64,000 nt of DNA from Symplocastrum torsivum CPER-KK1 (GTDB lineage: Bacteria > Cyanobacteriota > Cyanobacteriia > Cyanobacteriales > Coleofasciculaceae): contig JAHHIF010000029.1 of NCBI GenBank assembly GCA_019358875.1, positions 1 through 64,000 of the forward strand. The letters run 5' to 3'. Positions 33,079 to 41,658 of this stretch are shown here, piece by piece (the first letter of the stretch is position 1; every line of letters starts with the position of its first letter). Below the pieces are notes generated by a model, which saw nothing but the letters and a program-made list of their open reading frames with translations, did no database searches and was not told where the DNA came from. A program made the translations under genes and the position numbers.

Positions 33079-33717
33079 ATGCGCCACACTGTTTGGATTG
33101 CAAGACATGGAAACCGCCTCGACTTTGTTAACCCTGAATGGTTCAACACGGCAAAGCGACCTTACGATCCCCCGCTTTCCGAGGATGGCTTTGAACAAGC
33201 CAAGCAATTAGGTCAACGTCTGGTTGGGGAAGGAATTAGGCACATCTTTGCCTCACCCTTTTTGAGAACTGTACAAACAGCAGTCCAGGTAGCAGACGCT
33301 CTCGACTTGCCCATCAAGCTTGAGTCGGGTCTTAGTGAATGGCTCAATCCTGAGTGGATGAATACGATGCCAGAAAAACTACCCATTGAAGTATTGCACG
33401 AGCAATATCCCCGAATTGATCTCAGTTATACATCGCGTGTAATTGCTCACTATCCAGAAACCAGCGTTGAGGTACTAGAACGCACGGCTGAAACGGCACG
33501 ACGTTTGACGGCGGAATTCACAGAAGACATATTACTTGTAGGTCACGGTGCTTCAGTCGTTGGTACGACGCAAGGGCTAGTGGCTGGAACACCAGAAGTT
33601 CATGCTTCTCTGTGTTGCTTAGTCAAGCTGGTGCGTCAAGAACAAGGATGGATCATGGAACTCAATGGAGATACCTCACACCTGACTGAGACAGAGGACA
33701 GTATTCGCTTTAATTAA
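33079..33717 (+). CDS. Histidine phosphatase family protein
   Basis: The frame is open from GTG 33049; ATG 33079 (MRHTVWIARHGNRLDF) gives 212 aa and places the RHG motif at the N-terminus as in the family. The catalytic RHG (WIARHGNR) and second His (LLVGHGASVVGTTQGLV) are present, with PLSEDGFEQAKQLGQRL and FASPFLRTVQTA in between. The substrate is unknown; members range from phosphoglycerate mutase to phosphoprotein and small-metabolite phosphatases. No neighbour gives a hint. Confidence 0.8.
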   Translation: MRHTVWIARHGNRLDFVNPEWFNTAKRPYDPPLSEDGFEQAKQLGQRLVGEGIRHIFASPFLRTVQTAVQVADALDLPIKLESGLSEWLNPEWMNTMPEKLPIEVLHEQYPRIDLSYTSRVIAHYPETSVEVLERTAETARRLTAEFTEDILLVGHGASVVGTTQGLVAGTPEVHASLCCLVKLVRQEQGWIMELNGDTSHLTETEDSIRFN

Positions 33718-33910
33718 AGCTATTCAAAGGCATTAAAGATAACAGGGAAAATTCTCTGTCTGGGATAACCTAAGACTTGGAGAAAACTTCTCCTTATCTT
33801 GTATGGCAGTCGCTAATGATTGAGCCTCCCTTCGGGTGGACGCTACCCAAATCGGCTATCTGTCAAAATTCCTGTGGTCAACTACTAGCTAAGCAGCCAA
33901 CCAAAAGCCC

Positions 33911-34951
33911 ATGACATTACTATTGGCAGGAGACATCGGCGGTACCAAGACAATTCTGCGACTGGTAGAGGAATCAGTTGAAGGCTCATGGCCGACACTT
34001 TACGAGGCACTTTACGCTAGCCGTGACTTTCCCGATTTAGTGCCGATAGTACAACAATTTTTGTCAGCAGCAGGGCAGCGACTGGGTAAAGTTCCTCGTC
34101 CAGAGAAAGCCTGTTTTGCGATCGCAGGTCCCGTGGTCAACAATACCTCTATCCTCACCAATCTGGATTGGTTTCTCGACGCTAGACGCTTAGAGAAAGA
34201 ACTCGATATTGATAAAGTCAGCCTGATTAATGATTTCGCCGCCGTTGGTTACGGTATTCTCGGCTTGGAAGCCAAAGATTTACACACACTGCAAGCGGCA
34301 ACTCCTGAACCCCATGCTCCGATTGCCGTGATTGGTGCAGGTACAGGCTTAGGAGAAGGCTTTTTGATCCGATTGGGATCACATTATGAAGTCTTTCCTT
34401 CAGAGGGTGGACACGCGGATTTTGCTCCCCGCACTGGGCTGGAATTTCAGCTTTTGCAATACTTGCGAGAAAAATATGATATTCAGCGTATTTCGGTTGA
34501 GCGTGTCGTTTCTGGACAAGGGGTTGTCGCCCTGTATCAGTTCTTGAGAGATCGAGAGTTTGCCCCAGAATCCCCAGAAATTCAGGAAGTAATCAGAACT
34601 TGGGAACATGAAACCGGGCGCACTGAGAAAAGTGTTGATCCAGCGGCTGCGATCGCTAAAGCAGCATTAGAAAAACGCGATCGCCTTTGTGAACAAACTT
34701 TACAAATGTTTGTCGAAGCTTACGGTGCAGAGGCAGGTAATCTTGCTCTCAAACTTCTACCTTATGGTGGTCTTTATGTTGCTGGAGGAATTGCCGCTAA
34801 AATTCTTACCCTGATTCAAGAAGGTCAGTTTTTACGAGCCTTTGGTCAAAAAGGTCGAGTGAGTTCTTTACTCGAAAGAGTACCCGTTCATGTTGTCCTC
34901 AACCCACAGGTTGGGCTAATTGGTGCAGCGATTTGTGCCTCCAGAATATGA
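33911..34951 (+). CDS. glk: Glucokinase
   Basis: The 346-aa protein is a bacterial ROK-independent glucokinase. It has the phosphate-binding GDIGGTKTILRLVEE, FAIAGPVVNNTSILTNLDW, the catalytic-Asp region SLINDFAAVGYGI, GAGTGLGEGFLI and the glucose-binding SEGGHADFAPRT. It phosphorylates glucose with ATP to glucose-6-phosphate for glycolysis or glycogen metabolism. The length and all motifs are normal for the cyanobacterial enzyme. The ATG has no obvious ribosome binding site. Confidence 0.95.
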   Translation: MTLLLAGDIGGTKTILRLVEESVEGSWPTLYEALYASRDFPDLVPIVQQFLSAAGQRLGKVPRPEKACFAIAGPVVNNTSILTNLDWFLDARRLEKELDIDKVSLINDFAAVGYGILGLEAKDLHTLQAATPEPHAPIAVIGAGTGLGEGFLIRLGSHYEVFPSEGGHADFAPRTGLEFQLLQYLREKYDIQRISVERVVSGQGVVALYQFLRDREFAPESPEIQEVIRTWEHETGRTEKSVDPAAAIAKAALEKRDRLCEQTLQMFVEAYGAEAGNLALKLLPYGGLYVAGGIAAKILTLIQEGQFLRAFGQKGRVSSLLERVPVHVVLNPQVGLIGAAICASRI

Positions 34952-35328
34952 CCGAAAGTCGCTGGTTAAACAAGATGCGTTTCTTCAGGGGGGTGTGCTA
35001 CTAATTAGGTACAGCCTCAACAAGTGATATTCAGGGAATGGTTACGGATACTTTCGTAAATGACTACTGACACAAAAGGGTACCGGAACGTTACATATCA
35101 TAATTCTCGGCTATTAAGCTGATCATCGCAGATGGGTTGAAACGTAGTTTAGACATCTGGCTGAGGCGGCAGCTTTATGTAAAGAAGACAATAATAAGCA
35201 GAGTACAAAGATTGGACTCTGTAATCTAATGCTGGGTAGATCAAGATACTCAGTTATGAATTAAAGGGCAAGCTTACCTGTTTCTCACTGATTGAGTGTT
35301 TTAGATTTTCGATTGATTAAGGAAGCAT
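34952..35328. other. Intergenic region upstream of the hybrid kinase
   Basis: The 377 bases hold no recognisable gene or RNA. The end of the region carries AAGGAAGC just before ATG 35329, which serves as the ribosome binding site of the hybrid kinase. Confidence 0.4.
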
Positions 35329-38300
35329 ATGCCGGAGTTTCTGCAAAATCTTGTTGCGTCTGAATCATTTATTCCCCACGGGCATTGCTATTTATGGAAG
35401 CCCGGTTTAGTGCTGCTGCACCTAGTCTCAGACTTGACTATTGCCCTCGCCTACTATTCAATCCCGGTGCTGCTCGTTTATTTTGTGCAGAAGCGACGAG
35501 ATGTACCGTTCCACAGAGTATTTCTCTTATTTGGTGCCTTCATCATTGCCTGTGGTACGGGTCACTTGATGGATATTTGGACGCTGTGGCATCCCGTTTA
35601 TTGGCTATCCGGCTTCCTTAAGGCAATTACAGCTTTAATTTCGTTTTACACGGCTGTAGTGCTTTTCCCACTGATTCCCAAAGCCTTAGAACTGCCTAGT
35701 CCAGCACAACTAGAGGCAGCGAATCAGGCACTAGAAAATGAAATACGCGTTAGCGAAGCAGCCGCAAGGCATCGCAAACAAGCTGAAGAATATGTTCGCA
35801 CACTGAATGCTCAATTGGAGGAGCGTGTTAATGAGCGAACAGCAGAATTAAGATTAGTTAACGAAAAATTAGAAGCCGAAATCGCTCAACACGTCCGAAC
35901 GGATAAAGCACTTCAGCTGGCTGAACAGAACTATCGCAGCATCTTTGAGAATGCGATTAGTGGCATCTTCCAAGTCACACCAGAGGGACGCTACCTAAGC
36001 GCGAATCCAGCATTAGCCCGTATTTATGGTTACTCCTCACCCGAAGCCTTAATTGCAGGTTTGACAGAACTGAATCAAAAAGTTTACGTTGACCCGAATT
36101 GGCGTGCCGAGTTTACGCGCTTGATGCATCAGTACGGCGCTGTTTCTAACTTTGAGTCCCAAATTTATCGTCAAGACGGGAGAGCGATTTGGATTTCTGA
36201 AAATACCCGTGCTGTCCGTGATGCAAAGGGAGTGCTACTTTACTACGAAGGTTCAATCGCAGACATTACTGAGCGCAAGCAAGCCGAGGAAAAATTACAA
36301 CAGAGTGAGCAGAAGCTGCGTCAGGTCATTGATTTAGTTCCTCACTTTATTTTCGCTAAGAATATTGATGGGCAATTCATTCTGGTGAATCGTGCGATCG
36401 CAGAGGCATACAACACCTCGGTTGACAAAATGCTCAACATGAAGGACGAGGACTTTGCGAAATCCCTAGAGGAGTCACGTCAATCCAGAGAAGAAGAGCG
36501 ACAAATCATTCACAGTGGACAGCCTAAACATATTCCTGAACAAGTCATTACGGATGGTAATGGCAACGTTCGTATCCTCCAAACAACGCGAATTCCATTT
36601 TTTGTCGCTGGTTCAGCAACCCCAGCTATCTTGGGAATTGCCATTGATATCACTGAACGTAAGCGAGTCGAACAAGAACTGATTGAGAGCGAAGCGGCGA
36701 TTCGTGCCCTATATGAGGTAACAGCCTCTGGACACCTAGACTTTGACCAATGCTTAGAAAGACTGTTAGTAATGGGACGGCGACAGTTTGGTCTTGAAAT
36801 TGGGGTTTTGACTCGTGTTGAAGGCGATGCCTATGAAGTCATGGCAACCCAACTACCGAATAATCTCAATGCCAGAGGGGCAATTCTCAGTTTGAGGCAG
36901 ACCTATTGCCATGAAACGTTGCAATCCGAAAAACCCTTATACATTGTTTCTGCCGGGACTTCAGAATGGCATGACCACCCTTGCTACAGAACTTTTAAGA
37001 TAGAAGCCTATATTGGTGCGCCAGTTGTTGTTGCTGGTCAAGTGTATGGCACACTAAGCTTCTCCAGCTTCGCTCCCCATCAGAAACCCTTCAAAGCCTT
37101 AGACATAGAACTTTTACGGTTAATGGCACAGTGGATTGGTGGCGAAATTGAGCGCCAGCAAGCTGCACAGGAGCTAGCCAAAGCTCGTGACGAGGCACTT
37201 GCCGCAACTCGTGCCAAAAGTGAGTTCTTGGCGACCATGAGCCACGAGATTCGCACGCCGATGAATGGCGTAATTGGCATGACTGGACTGCTGTTAGAGA
37301 CGGCACTAACGTCTCAGCAGCGTGAGTTTGTGACAACTGTCCGGCACAGTGGTGATGCCTTACTCACGATCATTAACGATATTCTGGACTTCTCCAAGAT
37401 TGAGTCCGGCAAGATGGACTTGGAGGAGCAGCCGTTTGACCTACGAGATTGTGTTGAAGAATCCCTCGACCTCCTCGCTGCCAAAGCCACTGAGAAAAAA
37501 CTGGAGTTAGCCTACCAACTCAGTCCGCAAACTCCCAGTATGGTTGTGGGAGATGTTACCCGTGTGCGCCAAATTCTGGTGAATTTATTGGGCAATGCCG
37601 TTAAATTTACTCAAGCTGGAGAAGTCGTTGTTGTTGTAAAAGCCAACAAACTGAATGAGCCAATCACCAATGGGAATACAGATCAATACGAAATTTGTTT
37701 TGCGGTAAAGGATAGTGGCATTGGCATTCCGTCAGACCGCTTGAACCGTTTATTTCAACCCTTCAGTCAAGTGGATTCCTCGACAACCCGGAAGTACGGT
37801 GGCACCGGGCTGGGACTGGCTATCTGCAAGCAACTCAGTGAAGTAATGGGAGGCAGAATGTGGGTTGAAAGTCAAGTCGGTCGAGGTTCAACGTTTTATT
37901 TCACGATTGTTGCCCAAGCCGTTCTCAGTTGCGATCTAAATGAACTTCATACACCTCAACCCCAGCTAGCGGGAAAGCGCCTGTTAATCGTCGATGACAA
38001 TCAGACAAATCGACAAATTTTGACAATGCAAGCGAATTCTTGGGGAATGCCAACCTGTGCTGCCCAGTCTGCGAGAGAGGCGCTAGAGTGGCTACATCGA
38101 GGAGAATGCTTCGACTTGGCAATTCTGGATATGCAAATGCCAGAGATGGACGGGCTAACCTTGGCGGCTGAAATCCGTAAGCTGCCGAGTTGTCAGAAAC
38201 TGCTCTTGGTAATGCTGACCTCTCTTGGCAAGCCAGGAAACAGCGACAAAACTAGCGAGCGTCACTTTGCGGCTTTCCTAACGAAACCAATTAAACAGTC

Positions 38301-39438
38301 TCAGCTCTATAATGTTCTGACTCAAGTTGTAGCCGGACAGCCGATTAAAGTTCGACCGTCTTATTTTGCCTCTCCGGAGATTGACCCGCAGTTTGCTGAA
38401 CGCTTGCCTCTGCGGATTCTCTTAGCTGAGGATAATTTGGTCAACCAGCAGGTTGCATTGCACTTATTGCAGCGGATGGGGTATCGAGCAGATGTAGCAG
38501 GCAATGGCTTGGAAGTAATTGAAGCGCTTTCACGCCAGTCCTATGATGTGGTGTTGATGGATGTACAGATGCCAGAGATGGATGGATTAACGGCAACACG
38601 TCAAATCTGCCAAACCTGGTCGCCTAGAGAACGTCCTTGGATTATTGCAATGACAGCCAATGCGATGTTAGGAGATCGGGAGATGTGCCTACAGGCAGGT
38701 ATGGATGACTACATCAGCAAGCCGATTCGAGTACCGGAACTAGTTCGGGTCTTGAGCAAGTGTAAAGAGGCAATCACTACTGGGGAAGAAAATGGGCGAT
38801 CGCTTAATTCCAATGCCATTACCCATAGCTTAGTGTCTAATTTAAACAGTAGTGCCTACCGAATGTACGGACAGGCAACGTTGCTTGCTAAACCAGAGGA
38901 TGAGACTTTTCCAGTAAACACTCTGTCCCCTCAAGAGTGGAACTCTTCTATTTTTAACAACACACGGGAAGCACCACTGCATTTAGAAAGCAAAGAAGAA
39001 CTTTCTCTCCCTGCTTCCCCTACTCCTCTACTCTCTTCCTCCCCCTCATCCATTGATGCTGAAGTATTTCAAGGGTTACGTGAAATGATCGATCAAGATG
39101 ATGTCTTGCTGGAAGTGATTGACCGCTACTTAGAAGAAACTCCGAAGCTACTGCAAACGATGCACAATCTCCTCACTTTGAAGCAAACTGAGGAGGCAAC
39201 ACAAAAGGATGCGACTGTTTTAGAGCGAACTGCCCACACCCTGAAGTCAACCAGTGCCATGATTGGCGCAACAAGGCTATCTCAACTTTGCCAGGAGTTG
39301 GAAACACTCAGCCTAGCCTACTCTAATAACGCCCTAGCTAGTGTCCTGGCTACTTCAGTAGCACTTTTATCGAAAGTGGAAACTGAGTATGAGAGTGCCA
39401 AAACTGCTTTACTGATTCAACGTCAATGCTTGATTTGA
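35329..39438 (+). CDS. Ethylene-receptor-like hybrid histidine kinase (PAS-PAS-GAF-HK-REC-REC-HPT)
   Basis: The 1369-aa protein begins with a three-helix membrane domain like plant ETR1 and cyanobacterial Etr1. The copper-ligand pair appears as Cys75 and His79 (ACGTGHLMD), and Asp35 lies in HLVSDLTIALAYYS. A coiled coil is followed by two PAS domains (about 198-325 and 330-445) and a GAF domain (about 455-610). HisKA has His639 (MSHEIRTPMNGV). HATPase is followed by two receivers with Asp934 and Asp1078, and an HPT domain has His1303 (TAHTLKSTSA). This gives a complete intramolecular phosphorelay. A Ser/Pro linker at 39001-39053 is encoded by C/T-rich repeat DNA. Ethylene binding is inferred from the residues. 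Confidence 0.92.
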   Translation: MPEFLQNLVASESFIPHGHCYLWKPGLVLLHLVSDLTIALAYYSIPVLLVYFVQKRRDVPFHRVFLLFGAFIIACGTGHLMDIWTLWHPVYWLSGFLKAITALISFYTAVVLFPLIPKALELPSPAQLEAANQALENEIRVSEAAARHRKQAEEYVRTLNAQLEERVNERTAELRLVNEKLEAEIAQHVRTDKALQLAEQNYRSIFENAISGIFQVTPEGRYLSANPALARIYGYSSPEALIAGLTELNQKVYVDPNWRAEFTRLMHQYGAVSNFESQIYRQDGRAIWISENTRAVRDAKGVLLYYEGSIADITERKQAEEKLQQSEQKLRQVIDLVPHFIFAKNIDGQFILVNRAIAEAYNTSVDKMLNMKDEDFAKSLEESRQSREEERQIIHSGQPKHIPEQVITDGNGNVRILQTTRIPFFVAGSATPAILGIAIDITERKRVEQELIESEAAIRALYEVTASGHLDFDQCLERLLVMGRRQFGLEIGVLTRVEGDAYEVMATQLPNNLNARGAILSLRQTYCHETLQSEKPLYIVSAGTSEWHDHPCYRTFKIEAYIGAPVVVAGQVYGTLSFSSFAPHQKPFKALDIELLRLMAQWIGGEIERQQAAQELAKARDEALAATRAKSEFLATMSHEIRTPMNGVIGMTGLLLETALTSQQREFVTTVRHSGDALLTIINDILDFSKIESGKMDLEEQPFDLRDCVEESLDLLAAKATEKKLELAYQLSPQTPSMVVGDVTRVRQILVNLLGNAVKFTQAGEVVVVVKANKLNEPITNGNTDQYEICFAVKDSGIGIPSDRLNRLFQPFSQVDSSTTRKYGGTGLGLAICKQLSEVMGGRMWVESQVGRGSTFYFTIVAQAVLSCDLNELHTPQPQLAGKRLLIVDDNQTNRQILTMQANSWGMPTCAAQSAREALEWLHRGECFDLAILDMQMPEMDGLTLAAEIRKLPSCQKLLLVMLTSLGKPGNSDKTSERHFAAFLTKPIKQSQLYNVLTQVVAGQPIKVRPSYFASPEIDPQFAERLPLRILLAEDNLVNQQVALHLLQRMGYRADVAGNGLEVIEALSRQSYDVVLMDVQMPEMDGLTATRQICQTWSPRERPWIIAMTANAMLGDREMCLQAGMDDYISKPIRVPELVRVLSKCKEAITTGEENGRSLNSNAITHSLVSNLNSSAYRMYGQATLLAKPEDETFPVNTLSPQEWNSSIFNNTREAPLHLESKEELSLPASPTPLLSSSPSSIDAEVFQGLREMIDQDDVLLEVIDRYLEETPKLLQTMHNLLTLKQTEEATQKDATVLERTAHTLKSTSAMIGATRLSQLCQELETLSLAYSNNALASVLATSVALLSKVETEYESAKTALLIQRQCLI
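39001..39053. repeat. C/T-rich short-repeat linker in the hybrid kinase
   Basis: A pyrimidine-only run of CTCTCC/TTCCCC/CTACTC-type units encodes LSLPASPTPLLSSSPSS, just upstream of the HPT domain. Its composition differs sharply from the flanking gene and resembles intergenic tandem repeats of cyanobacteria, so it probably entered the linker by repeat insertion or expansion. Confidence 0.5.
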
Positions 39439-39519
39439 CGAAGGCAGAAGGCAGAACCCTGAATCAGCTTTTCCTGTTTTCACATATATTGTTTTTTTTG
39501 TCAATGCGTAAGTCCTAAA

Positions 39520-40818
39520 CTACTGAAAAATTAAGTCTAGCCGCCGCTGAGCGTCCTTGAGTGCCTCAACAGGAGAGCTTTTGCCTAATAGTACTGACTC
39601 GATCGCACGACCTAATTTTTCAGAAATCCGAGCGTACCCTCTGAATATCGGACGCGATCGCGCAAATTCCGCTTGCTCAAGAAACACCTTGACTACTGGT
39701 TGCTGGGCAACAAATTCCTGATATTCCTCACTTTCGCGTGCTTTGAGATTAACTGGCAGATAACCCGTTCCTATCGCCCACTGCGTCTGAAACGCCTCCC
39801 CCATGACATACTCAGCAAAGGTAAATGCTGCTCGTTCTCGTTCCGGACTCGTTTTAAACAAAAACAAATTCTCACCTCCAGTTACCGCGACTTGTCGTAC
39901 CCCAGATGGCATCGGGAACACGCTAAAATCCACACCTGTTGTCTGCAATTGAGATAACGTCCAAGGGCCGGATAACTGCATTGCGACCTTACCTGCAAGG
40001 AAGCGATTCATTTCATAGCCTCGTTCTGGTAAAGACAATGTGGCTGAGCCATCCGTAACTAAATCACGCCAAAATTGCAGTGCTGCGATCGCGCCCTCAT
40101 TCACTACGTTCACATTTTTCGAGCGGGAAGCCGCTTGGGGAGGGATTAAATCACCACCCGCACTCCACATAAACGGCATCCACATAAAAACCGTCCACTC
40201 GCCCTTACCCAACGGTAATAACATCCCATATTGGTCTACTCGACCATCACCATTTGTGTCACGAGTCAGCGTTTTAGCAACCTGTCGCAACTCCTCCCAA
40301 GTCCTCGGTACCTGGGTAATCCCTGCCGCCTTGAAAAGAGATGGCCGATAGAAAATCCCTGCGTTGTTCGTCCCAAACGGCACTGACCAAATATGCTCCT
40401 GGAACTGCATGGATTCCAGCAGTGCTGGATCAAGTTCATCGCGCACTGGGGAGGCAGCGACTAAATCGTCCAAGGGACGAATCGCACCTAGTTCCACCAA
40501 TCGTCCAGTCAGGGTGGGATTGAACCACAACAGATCAGGTGGCGCATTTCCGACTACACTTGCCAAAATCTTTGGCGTTTGCTGGTCTTCTTGCCCGATA
40601 TAGAGCGATTCCACCTGAATGTTGGGATGCTCACGATTAAACTGATTCACTAACTCCTGCAAGACATCACGATTCGGTGGCGGGTTTACGCCATGCCATA
40701 GTGTTAGCCGCATCACACCCGTCTGATCAGGATGTGCTTGGAACTGACATCCCTGTAGTATTAAAAGGCATAGACCTGAGAGCAAAAATCGACTGACGTA
40801 ACGCCAAAGCTTCCACAT
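39520..40818 (-). CDS. ABC transporter sugar-binding lipoprotein (extracellular solute-binding family 1)
   Basis: The frame is open to 40944, but ATG 40818 (MWKLWRYVSRFLLSG) starts a typical lipoprotein signal with lipobox LQGC about 20 residues on, giving 432 aa. The mature domain shows family 1 features: LTLWHGVNPPPNRDVLQELV, PPDLLWFNPTLTGRLVELG, VPFGTNNAGIFYRPSLFKAAG, PRTWEELRQVAKTL and GKVAMQLSGPWTLSQL. It captures a sugar or related polyol for import. No permease or ATPase gene is next to it, so it is an orphan, as is frequent in cyanobacteria. The ligand is unknown. Confidence 0.85.
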   Translation of the reverse strand: MWKLWRYVSRFLLSGLCLLILQGCQFQAHPDQTGVMRLTLWHGVNPPPNRDVLQELVNQFNREHPNIQVESLYIGQEDQQTPKILASVVGNAPPDLLWFNPTLTGRLVELGAIRPLDDLVAASPVRDELDPALLESMQFQEHIWSVPFGTNNAGIFYRPSLFKAAGITQVPRTWEELRQVAKTLTRDTNGDGRVDQYGMLLPLGKGEWTVFMWMPFMWSAGGDLIPPQAASRSKNVNVVNEGAIAALQFWRDLVTDGSATLSLPERGYEMNRFLAGKVAMQLSGPWTLSQLQTTGVDFSVFPMPSGVRQVAVTGGENLFLFKTSPERERAAFTFAEYVMGEAFQTQWAIGTGYLPVNLKARESEEYQEFVAQQPVVKVFLEQAEFARSRPIFRGYARISEKLGRAIESVLLGKSSPVEALKDAQRRLDLIFQ

Positions 40819-41129
40819 CAGTGTTTCAAACGCTGTAGTTTTCTCATATCTCATACACATAACGAGAAAGCTTACTACATAAGACAACCGTAAATTTACT
40901 GATGACAAGTTATCAAAAAAAGCGCACAACCCCGTAATTTCCACGAGGGCTAGTTAATTTGACCATGCAACAATTTATAGATTGTCTTCTAAATTGCTAG
41001 AACATCACAATTGCCGAAACTATGTAGATGTTACCAAGGTGAAACTGCTGTAAAGAGTGAAGTGAGTCTGGGTAGTGCCGCCCAGAGTCAGGTTAACCAA
41101 GCCCCGCCAACTTCAAAGTGAAGGAACCA

Positions 41130-41492
41130 ATGAAGACGATATTAGTAATCGAAGATGAGGAAACCGTCCGAGAAAATATATTGGAACTGCTGGATGCCGA
41201 GGGGTTTGAGGCAATCGCGGCAGAAAATGGTCGTATTGGTCTTGACTTAGCGCAAAAGCACTTACCTGATTTAATTTTGTGTGATGTCCGAATGCCTGAA
41301 ATGGACGGATACGGAGTTCTTACAGGGTTGCGCTCCCAACCCGCAACAGCGTCGATCCCTTTTTTGTTTCTGACTGCCAAAGCTGCCAAAACAGATTTGA
41401 GTCATGGTCTGGAATTGGGAGCGGACGCCTATATAACCAAGCCATTTACCTTGGCAGAACTCCTGGATGCGATCGCAAAAGCACTGCCATAA
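41130..41492 (+). CDS. Single-domain response regulator
   Basis: The frame opens at GTG 41118, but AAGGA at 41121-41125 precedes ATG 41130 (MKTILVIEDEE), matching the start of the paralogous receiver at 44671. The 120-aa CheY-like protein has the acidic pair in IEDEETV, phospho-Asp52 (LILCDVRMPEMDG), Thr in FLFLTAKAA and Lys in YITKPFT. It is a stand-alone receiver, upstream of a sensor kinase and a second receiver fused to GGDEF-EAL. The two receivers are highly similar along their whole length. Confidence 0.9.
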   Translation: MKTILVIEDEETVRENILELLDAEGFEAIAAENGRIGLDLAQKHLPDLILCDVRMPEMDGYGVLTGLRSQPATASIPFLFLTAKAAKTDLSHGLELGADAYITKPFTLAELLDAIAKALP

Positions 41493-41658
41493 AGCCAATT
41501 GCAATTCTCAGGAGTTGTTCAATGTCTAGGGTAAGAAAAATTCTTTTGTGCTGTAAGCCTTTTCCTTGCTCTATCTGTCCAACACATTGATCAATCGGTC
41601 AGTTGTTACCCGATACATCGCTTCTTGATTCAGTCTTACTCTCAATCCGTTGCAAGTT

